Assembly (NCBI GenBank): GCA_034440515.1
Contig: JAWXCF010000101.1
Coordinates: forward strand, 1 to 27,011
Length of the DNA stretch: 27,011 nt
Direction of reading: 5' to 3'
Source: JAWXCF01 sp034440515
GTDB taxonomy: Bacteria > Bacteroidota > Bacteroidia > CAILMK01
Shown here: positions 1 through 8,487 of the stretch, piece by piece
How positions within the stretch are numbered: the first letter of the stretch is position 1
Layout: each line of letters begins with the position of its first letter
Program-made: the position numbers and the translations under genes
Notes under the pieces: model-generated
What the model saw: the letters and a program-made list of their open reading frames with translations, nothing else
Database searches by the model: none
Told to the model about the DNA's origin: nothing

Positions 1-9
1 AGCTATGAT

Positions 10-420
10 ATGATTGCCAAACGGAAAGCAGTTCTGTATTTGCTTAGTTTTTTAATATTGGGTTTAGCGTTTTATTTTATTCAACCCTTACGTCTCAGTC
101 TAACTCTTCCTTGTCCTGTGCACTTATTTACGGGTTTACATTGTCCAGGTTGCGGCAGCCAACGGGCAATACAGTCCACAGTAAATGGCAATATTGTTCA
201 GGCTTTTGCTTGGCATCCACTTATACTACCCACATTAGCAATTCTATTTATAAATTGGTTTGCCGTTATTTTCAAAGTTAGTTGGCCATTTAGTTCGCAG
301 TTGGCACCGTATTCAGGTAAGTTAATTATGTTATTGTTTTTTATATTTTTAGGTTTTTTTATATTTAGAAATATACCTGTTACGCCATTCAATTTATTAG
401 CGCCACACGTCTTAACCTAG
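10..420 (+). CDS. DUF2752 family small membrane protein
   Basis: The 136-residue protein is hydrophobic, with likely membrane segments at about residues 8-28, 68-90 and 103-122. Between the first two lies the DUF2752 hallmark: a CP pair at 35-36, then TGLHCPGCGSQRA (about 42-54), and later an alanine-rich stretch ending in WHP where family members have NP. The family is common in Bacteroidota and has no settled biochemical role; the paired cysteines suggest metal or disulfide chemistry, which is inference. The start overlaps a possible upstream stop (TGA at 11-13), so it may end an operon that begins outside the window. There is no good Shine-Dalgarno, as is usual in this phylum. Family call fairly sure; function unknown. 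Confidence 0.8.
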   Translation: MIAKRKAVLYLLSFLILGLAFYFIQPLRLSLTLPCPVHLFTGLHCPGCGSQRAIQSTVNGNIVQAFAWHPLILPTLAILFINWFAVIFKVSWPFSSQLAPYSGKLIMLLFFIFLGFFIFRNIPVTPFNLLAPHVLT

Positions 421-499
421 ATTGTTTCTAGGCAACCAATGGACTTAATTAATTGATAAAAGTTATTTAATCTCATTTTAATATCAGCAGTTTTTACTA

Positions 500-507
500 T
501 ATATTTG
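500..507 (+). promoter_or_regulatory. TAnnTTTG -7 promoter element
   Basis: TATATTTG matches the Bacteroidota -7 consensus and lies 28 nt before the ATG of the TerB-like gene, which would give a leader of roughly 20 nt. No clear -33 TTTG is seen at the expected distance. Confidence 0.45.
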
Positions 508-535
508 TGGAACTATACAGTGTATCACAAAGGAA

Positions 536-925
536 ATGAAGTTATCGCAGGCAGGGTTCCAAATGTTAATGATATTGTCAGTAGCTGATGGTAAATACAC
601 AGAGGCAGAAGGCAAAGAGGTTGCAAATTATTTGACCAAGCAGGGTAAATCTGTACCAGATTTAGACAAAGAACTCAAGAACTTAAACAATGTACCGAAG
701 GGAAGTTTGCCGTGGTACTTTAAGCGTGCCGCAAGTGCCTACTTTGCTTACAGTACAGAGGTGCAGCGCCTAGATTTTCTAATTTATGCCTTTAGATTAA
801 TTAAGGCAAATGACGATACCAGCATAGAGGAATATAAAATAATACAATCGCTGGCTAAGTTCTGGAAAATTGACATATCCTATTTGCTTGAGGAGAATAA
901 ATTGATGCAAAGCAATGGCCTTTAG
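536..925 (+). CDS. TerB-like (tellurite resistance/DjlA-type) helical protein
   Basis: The 129-residue soluble protein opens with a helix containing MLMILSVADGKYTEAEGKEV, which matches the first acidic helix of the TerB fold (A-D-G-x-x-x-x-E-x-x-x). The second half repeats the pattern (FRLIKANDD followed by EEYKIIQSLAKFW), as expected for the paired acidic helices of TerB/DjlA N-terminal domains that bind metal ions. There is no signal peptide, so it should be cytoplasmic. Purine-rich AAAGGA lies directly before the ATG. It is convergent with the next gene, and no other ter genes are nearby, so a real link to tellurite is unsupported. The fold assignment is moderately sure; the role is unknown. 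Confidence 0.65.
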   Translation: MKLSQAGFQMLMILSVADGKYTEAEGKEVANYLTKQGKSVPDLDKELKNLNNVPKGSLPWYFKRAASAYFAYSTEVQRLDFLIYAFRLIKANDDTSIEEYKIIQSLAKFWKIDISYLLEENKLMQSNGL

Positions 926-959
926 GTTATTATTCTTTGCAATAAACTAGCGAATATTT

Positions 960-1469
960 CTACTTTAAGTGACCAGCCATACCTGATACGAATGCGTGGT
1001 ACTGATGTATATCGGTATTTCTACTGCTTAGCTGAATGAACTGTTTGCTCCCTTTTATGAATATAGTTAACACTCTAGCTCCATCTCTACCCTTATCGCC
1101 TTTCTCTTGAATTTTTTCGACATTTTCCCAAGCTATAAATCTAGCACCTGTGGTTTTATTCATTTTTAGCAGTCGTTTATCTGCATCAGGGGCAGGCTGT
1201 TCTTCTATTCCTTCTTTAGTTGCAGTAAGGCTAACTTTTATTGCTGATTGTGTTAACATTATACGCAAGAATGTAGCGAATATGACGTTGGGTATTAATA
1301 CTGCAATAAACAAGCTTCCATAGCCTGCATCTGGATACCATACTGTACTGGCCCACAATACAAAAAATATTGAGAAAAGTAGCAATGCAAACGAGAAGCC
1401 TATTTTAAAGCCAGCATTTGGTATCAAAATTCTAAGCCCGTTTATATGTAAATCTGGAGTATCTTTCAT
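960..1469 (-). CDS. two-helix membrane protein with C-terminal PH-like region
   Basis: The 169-residue protein has two adjacent hydrophobic helices (about 22-42 and 48-72), then a cytosolic-looking domain with alternating beta-strand patterns. That domain includes FIAWENVEKIQEKG, VLTIFIKG and a final helix. This layout resembles YcxB-like/bacterial PH-domain membrane proteins, in which a strand containing W-x-x-V/I is typical. The start lies 21 nt after the metG stop on the same strand, so it is probably co-transcribed with metG, although a functional link is not implied. It is convergent with the TerB-like gene. The architecture is visible; the family call is tentative. Confidence 0.6.
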   Translation of the reverse strand: MKDTPDLHINGLRILIPNAGFKIGFSFALLLFSIFFVLWASTVWYPDAGYGSLFIAVLIPNVIFATFLRIMLTQSAIKVSLTATKEGIEEQPAPDADKRLLKMNKTTGARFIAWENVEKIQEKGDKGRDGARVLTIFIKGSKQFIQLSSRNTDIHQYHAFVSGMAGHLK

Positions 1470-1490
1470 CTTAGCAATGCAACAAATAAT

Positions 1491-3551
1491 TTAACGAACT
1501 GTGCTACCTGGGTTAATTACGGTAGCGGGTAATACGAATTGCAAATTTCCTTGATTATCCTCAGCCATCAGTATCATACCTTGACTTTCTATGCCCCTCA
1601 TCTTTCTTGGGGCTAAATTAGCAACCACTACTACCTGCTGTCCTATTATGTCTTCTGGTTTAAAGTATTCTGCTATTCCACTTAGTATTGACCTGATGTC
1701 TGTGCCTAAGTCTATAGTTAGATTTAATAGTTTATCTGCCTTAGGTATACGTTCTGCAGCTATTATATTGCCAACACGCAAGTCTATTTTAGCGAAGTCA
1801 TCAAATGCTATGCTTGGCATTATCTCTTCTAGTTTCACTTCTTTAGTTTTTTGTGCCTGTAGATTTTCAAGCTTAGCTTTCGCTAATTTTTGCGCTTGAA
1901 TTTCAATTTCTGTATCTTCTATCTTTCTAAATAAGATTGGTAGTTGCTCTATAAATGTATCGGCAGGCACTAAGTCAACTCTACCTGCATCCGCCCAAGT
2001 TAGGTCTGGCAGGTTTAGCGCTAATTGAATTTTAGTACAGGTAAATGGTAAAAACGGCTGCAATACAATACTTAAATTAGCCAATAATTGAATGCCAAAG
2101 TGCATCACTGTCGCCGTACGTGTAACGTCTGTTTTGATGCTTTTCCAGGGTTCGTTTTCAGTTAAGTATTTATTACCCAATCTAGCCAAATTCATTGCCT
2201 CGGTTTGTGCATCTCTTATTTTGAAATTATCTATTAGTGCAGATACTCTAGCTGGAATATCTTGCATTTCTTGCATTAATTGTATTTCTTGCTGAGTTAG
2301 TACATCCGGGGCTGGTATTTTACCGTTGTAGAACTTATGGATTAATATTATGATTCTATTTACCAAATTACCCAATATGTCGGCTAATTCACTGTTGTTT
2401 CTTTGTTGAAAATCTTTCCAAGTAAAGTCAGAATCTTTAGTCTCTGGCAATATGCTGATGAGTACGTATCGCAACACGTCTTGCATATCAGGAAAATCCA
2501 GCAAATATTCGTGTAACCATACTGCGTGATTGCGACTGGTGCTGACTTTATCGCCTTCTATATTTAGAAATTCATTAGCCGGTACATTCTCCGGTAATAT
2601 GTAGCCTCCGTGTGCCTGTAGCATAACAGGGAATATGATGCAATGAAACACAATATTGTCTTTACCTATAAAGTGCACCAACTTTGTGTCGTCTTTCATC
2701 CAATAATCTTCCCAGTTTTTATCGGTATTTTCTGCCCATTCTTGTGTAGCAGATATATAACCTATTGGGGCATCCATCCATACGTACAGCACTTTACCTT
2801 CTGCATCTGGCAGTGGCACCTGCACGCCCCAGCTCATATCTCTTGTTATAGATCGCTCTTGCAGACCTTGGTTTAGCCAACTTTTGCACTGTCCCAGCAC
2901 ATTTGGTTTCCAATTGTTATGTTGCTCAAGTATATACTCGGTTAGCCAATTTTCGTATTTCTGTAGGGGTAGGTACCAGTGTTTAGTATTTTTCATTATC
3001 GGAATTTCGCCAGATAATGCACTCCTCGGATTAATTAAATCTTGCGGATCTAATGATTTGCCACAGTTTTCACACTGGTCCCCATAGGCATTGTCATAGC
3101 CGCAGTTTGGGCAGGTACCAATTATGTATCTATCAGCTAAAAACTGATTAGCAATTGGGTCATAATATTGTGTACTTTCCTTTTGTATGAATACATCTTT
3201 TTCATACAGTGTTTTAAAAAAATCTGCTGCTACTTGATGATGTCTAGGCGATGAAGTGCGGGAATAAACATCTGTAGAAATACCAAAGTCTAAAAAAGAT
3301 TGGCGAATCATACCATCGTATTTATCAACTAATTGTTGTGGACTAACACCTTCTTTTGCAGCTTTGATGGTAATGGCAACACCGTGCTCATCACTACCGC
3401 AAATGAAGGCAACATCCCTCTTTTGCAGCCTTAACCAACGTACATATATGTCAGCAGGCAGGTAACATCCTGCTAAATGCCCAATATGAACTGGCCCATT
3501 CGCATAGGGTAGCGCTGCAGTCACGGTATATCTAGATGGGGTAGGCAACAT
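1491..3551 (-). CDS. metG: methionine--tRNA ligase
   Basis: The enzyme charges tRNA-Met with methionine in the cytoplasm. The class I HIGH motif is at residues 22-25. The zinc knuckle has four cysteines (C147, C150, C160, C163). The KMSKS loop appears as KVSTS at 335-339, a variant that is usual in this phylum. An anticodon-binding helical domain follows, and the last 110 or so residues form an EMAP-II/Trbp111-type tRNA-binding domain (FAKIDLRVGNI, then PRKMRGIESQGM). The 686-residue length fits the long bacterial form with the C-terminal dimerisation and tRNA-binding extension. The ATG is directly followed by the conserved catalytic domain, and a TAACTTTG box lies 29 nt upstream. Nothing appears damaged. 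Confidence 0.98.
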   Translation of the reverse strand: MLPTPSRYTVTAALPYANGPVHIGHLAGCYLPADIYVRWLRLQKRDVAFICGSDEHGVAITIKAAKEGVSPQQLVDKYDGMIRQSFLDFGISTDVYSRTSSPRHHQVAADFFKTLYEKDVFIQKESTQYYDPIANQFLADRYIIGTCPNCGYDNAYGDQCENCGKSLDPQDLINPRSALSGEIPIMKNTKHWYLPLQKYENWLTEYILEQHNNWKPNVLGQCKSWLNQGLQERSITRDMSWGVQVPLPDAEGKVLYVWMDAPIGYISATQEWAENTDKNWEDYWMKDDTKLVHFIGKDNIVFHCIIFPVMLQAHGGYILPENVPANEFLNIEGDKVSTSRNHAVWLHEYLLDFPDMQDVLRYVLISILPETKDSDFTWKDFQQRNNSELADILGNLVNRIIILIHKFYNGKIPAPDVLTQQEIQLMQEMQDIPARVSALIDNFKIRDAQTEAMNLARLGNKYLTENEPWKSIKTDVTRTATVMHFGIQLLANLSIVLQPFLPFTCTKIQLALNLPDLTWADAGRVDLVPADTFIEQLPILFRKIEDTEIEIQAQKLAKAKLENLQAQKTKEVKLEEIMPSIAFDDFAKIDLRVGNIIAAERIPKADKLLNLTIDLGTDIRSILSGIAEYFKPEDIIGQQVVVVANLAPRKMRGIESQGMILMAEDNQGNLQFVLPATVINPGSTVR

Positions 3552-3579
3552 TCGGTAGTAATCTTGATTGTTCAGAGGG

Positions 3580-3587
3580 CAAAGTTA
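3580..3587 (-). promoter_or_regulatory. TAnnTTTG -7 element for metG
   Basis: On the minus strand this reads TAACTTTG, 28 nt before the metG ATG, which predicts a leader of about 22 nt. The -33 element is not clear. Confidence 0.5.
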
Positions 3588-3635
3588 TGAATATAAGAAT
3601 GAGTTAGACTAAAAATGCCACACAATAGCAACCAC

Positions 3636-3668
3636 AAAAAAACCCTGTCCAATTAAATGAACAGGGTT
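3636..3668 (-). terminator. rho-independent terminator of the Omp28-like gene
   Basis: The perfect 8-bp arms AACCCTGT (3641-3648) and ACAGGGTT (3661-3668) enclose a 12-nt loop. On the minus strand the stem runs into seven consecutive T. It lies 36 nt past the stop of the large T9SS gene and separates it from metG. Confidence 0.85.
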
Positions 3669-3703
3669 TTATATATTGGAGTAGAGAAAACTCTACAGAT
3701 TAA

Positions 3704-5938
3704 CTATTTATTTACAACTAATCTAGTAGTTACTACTTGACCACCAGCATTTACGTTTACAAAGTAAATGCCATTGTTTAATGTAGATAGGTCAACATTT
3801 AGTTTTTGAGTACCTTGGTTAAGTTGGCCATTGTAAAGAATGCTAACTTTTTTACCTAAAGCGTCAAATACGGATACTTCTGCAACACCAGCTTTGCTCA
3901 TATCGAAACGTAAAGTTGCGTTATTTACAGCAGGGTTAGGAAATACCTCTAATGCAGTTACCGCAGTAATTTTAGGGTCATTTACACCAGCATACCAACC
4001 AGTTAGCATTTTCGCACGAGAATTTAAAATTTCATTTCTAGTACGAAGTGGATCAGAGTAAGATACATAAGCAACTATAGAAATATCATCAGGTTTATTA
4101 GCACCGTCACCAGCGTTGGTGTCAAAGTAACCATCTACATCACGAGAAGCAGTACCTGTGTAGGTCACTTTTGTAACTGCTGGTAATACATAGGTATAAG
4201 ATTTGGTATATTTTTTACCTATTTCATAATTCATAGGAAATACACCTAAGTCACCAATGCTGTTAGCACCTAATACTGCACGTACTACGTGATTATGATA
4301 ATATCCTGCTAAAAATGCACCTTTATTATAAAGCGGGTGTCCGTTACCCCCAGCTGATGCGTCATCTTTACTGAAATAGTTTCTTTGATTCCACGTGTTA
4401 TTGATACTTGGACCACGTACTTTATTTTCAACTATATATGCGTTTACAGCGTATTGACGACCATCTGAATTCCAAACGTCTGTACAATAAACTTCTACAT
4501 CAAACTTAATAGTTCTAGTTGTAGCGTCCCAAGTCTTATTAATAATTTGAATTTCCATTGGATTCATAGTTTCTTGAGACATTGTTACAGCAGGATCCCA
4601 ATTGTTTCTGCTTGTTCCTACAGACCCATTTACTGGAGTACGGTCAATCATACCGTACGGATAACCAGTTTGCCAAGTTGAATTAATTTGATCACTTTTT
4701 GGGTTGGTCATTCCATCATTATTGTGGTGAACTACACCAATTACATTTGGCTCAACATTTTTATCTAAAATATTTTTTAGAATAATGTGGCCATCAGGGC
4801 AGAATCCGCACCAAGCGCCAGTACCCTCTTCTAATAGTGTACGGTGACCTGCCATTTTACCACCGTTTACAGCAAAAGTTGAGGTAAATATATTATTTGC
4901 TTCGGTATTATCAACACCACCATTCGGGTTAGAAGTATATACTTTTAAAGTATATGTTTTACCTGATGCCAAACCAGTGATTTTATTTGGGAAAGTATAG
5001 TTACCTGTTCCATAATCAGCACCTCCTAATACATTGCCTAAGAAGCTAAATTTAACAGGTGTTTCGCTATCAACTTGATAGAAAATATCTAGTTTGTTTA
5101 ATTCATCAGCACCAAAATTATTAAATTGGCCACTCACTACAATATTGTCAGAAGGACCATAGTTTAGTTTTATGTTTGGTTTTCTTAATACAATATCATT
5201 AGTAGCTTGGGTACCAGGATAAAATGTGAAAACAAGTTGAGCTGCAGGATCTGCATTTTCGTTAAAAGGCACCAAATAAGGTACAACTAAATTAGGTGAA
5301 CCGCTAACTTCTGTAATTCTACTAGTACCTTTTATACCCATAGTTCCAGAAAATTTCTTCACCAAGTGGTCATAAGCATAGTTATGCACAACTTGAATAT
5401 TGTTTGAACCTTCATATAATAATATACCGAAATACATAGCATTAAGGTTGGTAGCGCCAGTAGTAACTGTAACCCCTTTAGGACTTAAAGTACTATATTG
5501 TATTACGTGGATTCTATTAGGTGCAGTACCAATAGTCCAAGACCTAACATTACTTAATATATTAGCATTATTAGTTACAGCCTTAGTTTCTAGGTCATCC
5601 CAGAATGCGAAAATTGATTTCTCGGGTGCTTTTGCATCAGTTAAGGCAGTATTCATTGGCATACTAACCATTGCTGAATTGTCAAAAGTAATGTAACCAT
5701 TATCACTTGCTTTATAACTAGAATAAGGAGTTCCGTAAAAAGTAAATGTAAATGGTAGAGTTTGCGATGCACTTAGTACATCATTACTACCAACAGGAAT
5801 TACTGTAGTAGTACCAACATTGTTGCCAAAGTTGTACGCAGGATTAGCATCTCTTGTCTTTACGTAGTAATAGGATTGAGCCGAAGCTGCAACAGTAAAT
5901 AACAAGGCGCCACCCAAGCTGAGTAGTCTTTTAATCAT
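3704..5938 (-). CDS. Omp28-like secreted protein with T9SS type A sorting domain
   Basis: With the ATG at 5938 the protein has 744 residues and begins with a classic signal peptide (MIKRLLSLGG, then cleavage near ASAQ). The longer frame starts at a GTG at 5980 and places 14 residues before the signal, so I reject it. An N-terminal beta-sandwich (to about residue 235) is followed by an Ig-like region (about 245-360) and an Omp28-related domain beginning EEGTGAWCGFC, with a thioredoxin-like C377-x-x-C380. The final 75 or so residues (NPAVNNATLRF to the terminal VVNK) are a T9SS C-terminal sorting domain, so it should cross the outer membrane and be surface-attached or released. The cargo's biochemical role is unknown. 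It is monocistronic, with its own terminator. Confidence 0.88.
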   Translation of the reverse strand: MIKRLLSLGGALLFTVAASAQSYYYVKTRDANPAYNFGNNVGTTTVIPVGSNDVLSASQTLPFTFTFYGTPYSSYKASDNGYITFDNSAMVSMPMNTALTDAKAPEKSIFAFWDDLETKAVTNNANILSNVRSWTIGTAPNRIHVIQYSTLSPKGVTVTTGATNLNAMYFGILLYEGSNNIQVVHNYAYDHLVKKFSGTMGIKGTSRITEVSGSPNLVVPYLVPFNENADPAAQLVFTFYPGTQATNDIVLRKPNIKLNYGPSDNIVVSGQFNNFGADELNKLDIFYQVDSETPVKFSFLGNVLGGADYGTGNYTFPNKITGLASGKTYTLKVYTSNPNGGVDNTEANNIFTSTFAVNGGKMAGHRTLLEEGTGAWCGFCPDGHIILKNILDKNVEPNVIGVVHHNNDGMTNPKSDQINSTWQTGYPYGMIDRTPVNGSVGTSRNNWDPAVTMSQETMNPMEIQIINKTWDATTRTIKFDVEVYCTDVWNSDGRQYAVNAYIVENKVRGPSINNTWNQRNYFSKDDASAGGNGHPLYNKGAFLAGYYHNHVVRAVLGANSIGDLGVFPMNYEIGKKYTKSYTYVLPAVTKVTYTGTASRDVDGYFDTNAGDGANKPDDISIVAYVSYSDPLRTRNEILNSRAKMLTGWYAGVNDPKITAVTALEVFPNPAVNNATLRFDMSKAGVAEVSVFDALGKKVSILYNGQLNQGTQKLNVDLSTLNNGIYFVNVNAGGQVVTTRLVVNK

Positions 5939-6261
5939 TGTTTTAAAGAAATTAAATTTATAAACGAGTAGTCGTATCACAATTATACGATTAATATTTT
6001 ATTTATTACCATACTATTTAATTGACACAATATTATCTTTATCGGAAAATTACTGTGACCTATTCACATTTTTTATAATCCTGATTAAGAGTATATTCAC
6101 ATTAAAGAAAAAATTGAGCATTTCTATTGAGGTTAAACTTATAAATTGAACTACAAACCTAGAATGAGTGTTTAAACAACTACAATCTTGTTCGGATTAA
6201 ACTTAATCAATTTGTAAACATAATCTCATTTTTCTTACTCATTATTACTATTAATAAGTAT
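5939..6261. other. gene-free divergent intergenic region
   Basis: About 320 AT-rich bases separate the divergent Omp28-like gene and the small protein gene. They must hold both promoters, but I find no exact TAnnTTTG facing either gene; TCAATTTG near 6210 is one base off. A 10-bp palindrome, TGTTTAAACA, occurs near 6170. No coding potential was seen. Confidence 0.5.
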
Positions 6262-6597
6262 ATGGAAGAAACTAAAATGAATTATCAAAGCTTGGTTCAA
6301 GCATTAAATGAACTACAGGCAAAAGGGTACGTTTTTGATTTTAATGTACACAGTGATGGTCAAAGTTTACTATCTAGGCAAGACGAAACTGAGCAATATA
6401 GCTTAAATCAATTTAAAGTAAACGAAGTTTATAGATTTGAAGGTCCTAGTGACCCAGCAGACGAGTCTGTAGTATATGCCATAGAAACAAAAGATGGACT
6501 TAAGGGTGTACTGGTTGATGGTTACGGTTACTCAAGTTCTAGTATTAGTTTGGAATTAGCCCAAAAATTAAAAATAGTAACGGGAGGATACAAATAA
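6262..6597 (+). CDS. small conserved Bacteroidota protein
   Basis: The 111-residue soluble protein has no signal peptide or membrane segment. It contains YRFEGPSDPADESVVYAI and DGLKGVLVDGYG, a pattern I recall from a small family widespread in Bacteroidota. Members are often labelled phosphoribosylpyrophosphate synthetase in databases, although they are far too short to be that enzyme and lack its PRPP loop. I therefore assign no function. A second in-frame ATG at codon 6 could be the true start. A hairpin terminator follows the stop within 4 nt. It is convergent with the gene ending at 6732. Confidence 0.7.
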   Translation: MEETKMNYQSLVQALNELQAKGYVFDFNVHSDGQSLLSRQDETEQYSLNQFKVNEVYRFEGPSDPADESVVYAIETKDGLKGVLVDGYGYSSSSISLELAQKLKIVTGGYK

Positions 6598-6630
6598 AAA
6601 ACCGCCTGACTAATAACTAATCAAGCGGTG
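6596..6630. terminator. bidirectional hairpin terminator
   Basis: Arms ACCGCCTGA (6601-6609) and TCAAGCGGT (6621-6629) enclose an 11-nt loop. The single imperfect pair is a G-U wobble in the minus-strand RNA, where the stem also runs into a T tract. It therefore suits the gene coming from 7202 best, while sitting directly after the plus-strand stop at 6597. Confidence 0.7.
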
Positions 6631-6647
6631 TATATTTATTTTATTAG

Positions 6648-6665
6648 TAGGTCTGTACAGACCTA
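6648..6665. repeat. perfect 18-bp palindrome
   Basis: TAGGTCTGTACAGACCTA is identical to its own reverse complement and has no spacer. It lies in the convergent intergenic space between the terminator hairpin and a longer inverted repeat. No polyT follows on either strand, so it is not a standard terminator. It could be a dimeric regulator site or a structural element. Confidence 0.85.
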
Positions 6666-6677
6666 GTTTGCAAGTTG

Positions 6678-6712
6678 TTAAATCAAGATATATTAATATT
6701 ATCTTGATTTAA
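6678..6712. repeat. 13-bp perfect inverted repeat
   Basis: TTAAATCAAGATA (6678-6690) and TATCTTGATTTAA (6700-6712) are perfect complements around a 9-nt loop. In minus-strand RNA this would fold as a long AU-rich stem 20 nt past the stop at 6732. It lacks a T tract, so an mRNA 3'-end stabiliser or protein site is as likely as termination. Confidence 0.85.
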
Positions 6713-6731
6713 ATGAGCCTGTGTTTGGTTA

Positions 6732-7202
6732 TTATTTTAAACCTTCAATATTAGACGGTTGATTATTATTCTCATTTCTACTTACAGCTTTAGCTTTCTC
6801 GTTAGCATCTTTTAAATCACCATCAGTTGGATTCAAAACACTGTTGTGTATTTTCTTGTAGTCAATATATTTTCTATACTGATCTGGAGTCAATAGGTCA
6901 TACAATGCAACATCACGACGCTCATCTAGGCCACGAAGTTCTTTCTCTAACCACACTGAATTCCAATTCCACTCTAGTAAAATCTTGTCGATTTCTTTAG
7001 CAACTTCGTAATTTAGATTGTAGATGTCGTCTAAAGCAGTTTGATCACTTACGCTAAGGACCATCTTCATATTAGCTGTTTCTTCTTTAGCGCGCATTGC
7101 TGCGGTTGGTTTTTCGCCGGCAACAGCTATAGTTGTTGTACCTGCTAGTAGCATCATACCTAGTATGAAACTATACATTTTGGTGAGATTAAGGGATATC
7201 AT
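6732..7202 (-). CDS. small secreted helical protein, function unknown
   Basis: The 156-residue protein has an N-terminal signal peptide (hydrophobic to about residue 29, cleavage near AVA-GEK). A helical, charged mature region follows, including LEWNWNSVWLEKELRGLDERR and LLTPDQYRKYIDYK. The LTPDQY-type motif is reminiscent of Spy/CpxP-like LTxxQ periplasmic proteins, but only one copy is seen, so that is a weak suggestion. A second ATG at 7178 would drop the only positive charge before the hydrophobic core, so I prefer 7202. The tail is asparagine-rich (NENNNQPSN). Three inverted repeats follow its stop. Confidence 0.65.
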   Translation of the reverse strand: MISLNLTKMYSFILGMMLLAGTTTIAVAGEKPTAAMRAKEETANMKMVLSVSDQTALDDIYNLNYEVAKEIDKILLEWNWNSVWLEKELRGLDERRDVALYDLLTPDQYRKYIDYKKIHNSVLNPTDGDLKDANEKAKAVSRNENNNQPSNIEGLK

Positions 7203-7687
7203 TTGACAGTTATATTGTTAACTTTTGAGATAATGGGTGCAAGTTATCCACAGAATATTATGTCAAAACAAGTATGTGATGAACATAAAAATAAAAGTGA
7301 TGAATGCAACATTACTCAGCAATTTAAATAAAAATCGGCATAATTTGGTTCAGTAAAAGGTATATATATTTTATGCAATCTATATATCAACACGTTACGA
7401 TTTTAACTCTATTTGTAAGATTATGTCAAATTTGGTAACTAATGGCTATTGATGAAAGTTAAGAAATCAATTCGCTATTTGGTTGATAATTTGAATTTTG
7501 TCTTAGCATTTGTTACTTCACCGCCGTGCCACATTATGGCTTGTAGAGAGGATAAGTTAAACTTTTTTATTGGGTTGCATTAGTTTTTATTAAGAAAATT
7601 CTAAACAATATCCAAATGTAAATTCTTTTTAGAATTATTACACATAATAATTATACTATTGTATATAATTGAGAGAAATAGTATTAT
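7203..7687. other. 485-bp gene-free AT-rich region
   Basis: All frames are broken by stops and no product could be supported. An interrupted hairpin lies at 7617-7642 (AATTCT, TTTT loop, AGAATT, with flanking TGTAA/TTACA). It is about 46 nt past the DUF4286 stop and could be its weak terminator, though no T tract follows on the minus strand. Confidence 0.5.
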
Positions 7688-7993
7688 TTAAATTTCCTCT
7701 AGCAGTGTTCTGAATGATGTAAATTGACCTCCAAATTTTTCAGCAGCATCTTGTTGTAGTTTTGGGGCAAATTCATCTCTGTAGTATTCATAGTCACTTA
7801 ATTGTTCGGCGTAATACTGAATACTATATGTGCTGCCTGTTTCTTCTGGTTGCCTACTTAATATTTTAAATATTCTGTAGCTGCGAAACATAGACGTCTC
7901 TAACACCTTAGGTATATGATCATTCAACATCCACTCTAGCCATCTATCGTGAATTTGGTCGGTTACATTTACGGTTACATTATATACTATCAT
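7688..7993 (-). CDS. DUF4286 family protein
   Basis: The 101-residue protein begins MIVYNVTVNVTDQIHDRWLE and continues WMLNDHIPKVLETSMF, SYRI and TYSIQYYAE. This matches the whole-length DUF4286 pattern, a ferredoxin-like (dimeric alpha-beta barrel style) fold common in Bacteroidota. It has no signal peptide and is probably cytoplasmic. No catalytic residues are known for the family. A TACCTTTG box 25 nt upstream gives it its own promoter. Family call confident, role unknown. Confidence 0.85.
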   Translation of the reverse strand: MIVYNVTVNVTDQIHDRWLEWMLNDHIPKVLETSMFRSYRIFKILSRQPEETGSTYSIQYYAEQLSDYEYYRDEFAPKLQQDAAEKFGGQFTSFRTLLEEI

Positions 7994-8017
7994 TATCTAG
8001 AACTGCTAACTTAATGT

Positions 8018-8025
8018 CAAAGGTA
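8018..8025 (-). promoter_or_regulatory. TAnnTTTG -7 element for the DUF4286 gene
   Basis: It reads TACCTTTG on the minus strand, 24 nt before the ATG at 7993, which predicts a leader of under 20 nt. Confidence 0.5.
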
Positions 8026-8160
8026 AATTATTGAGGAAGAAATCTTTATTCTTGCATTGACCCGTCTCTTAAATTTACTTGCAAAATTTGAAAACCTTAT
8101 CAAACAAATTGAAATAAATCTGTGTCTATTGTATTCAAATTACAACTAATACAAAGAATT

Positions 8161-8373
8161 ATGAACAAGATACTTTTAACTCTGGCAATAGCCTTAATTA
8201 CTGTTGGCGCTAGCGCACAAGAGAAAGAATCGAAAATGAAGAAAGAAGCGCGTAAAACCAAAATGGAAATGAAAAAAGATGGTAAGCGTGCTGAAAAAGG
8301 TGTGAAGAAAACCAAAAAGCAAGCAAAAAGAAAAACCAACGAAGTCGGCGATGATATGAAAAAGGGTAACTAG
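8161..8373 (+). CDS. small secreted lysine-rich protein
   Basis: From the ATG at 8161 the 70-residue product has a clear signal peptide (MNKILLTLAIALITVGASAQ). The mature part of about 50 residues is dominated by lysine, glutamate, arginine and methionine (KKEARKTKMEMKKDG, KKTKKQAKRK). It is strongly basic and probably helical or disordered. A longer reading from a GTG at 8122 would put 13 residues before the signal and is rejected. A second protein of the same design follows at 8488. No family is recognised; possible roles are binding acidic surface polymers or nucleic acids in the envelope, which is speculation. Confidence 0.7.
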   Translation: MNKILLTLAIALITVGASAQEKESKMKKEARKTKMEMKKDGKRAEKGVKKTKKQAKRKTNEVGDDMKKGN

Positions 8374-8487
8374 TTAATAGCTTAGCATTAAGTAAGTTAT
8401 TTCTTGATAGATTACAAAATTCTGTTATTGGCACGATTATGACAACATACCCGATAGATTTAATAATTATTTAACCACATTAGTATT

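Noticed and set aside
536..925. A tellurite-resistance operon
   Set aside because: Only a single TerB-like protein is present; no terA, terC, terD or related genes are adjacent.
1591..3087. Plus-strand frames opposite metG
   Set aside because: They are antisense shadows of a fully convincing metG reading and show no motifs of their own.
5939..5980. Longer start (GTG at 5980) for the T9SS cargo gene
   Set aside because: It would place 14 residues before a textbook signal peptide that begins at the ATG at 5938.
6262..6597. Phosphoribosylpyrophosphate synthetase
   Set aside because: At 111 residues it is about a third of the enzyme's length and lacks the PRPP-binding loop, so the database label is not adopted.
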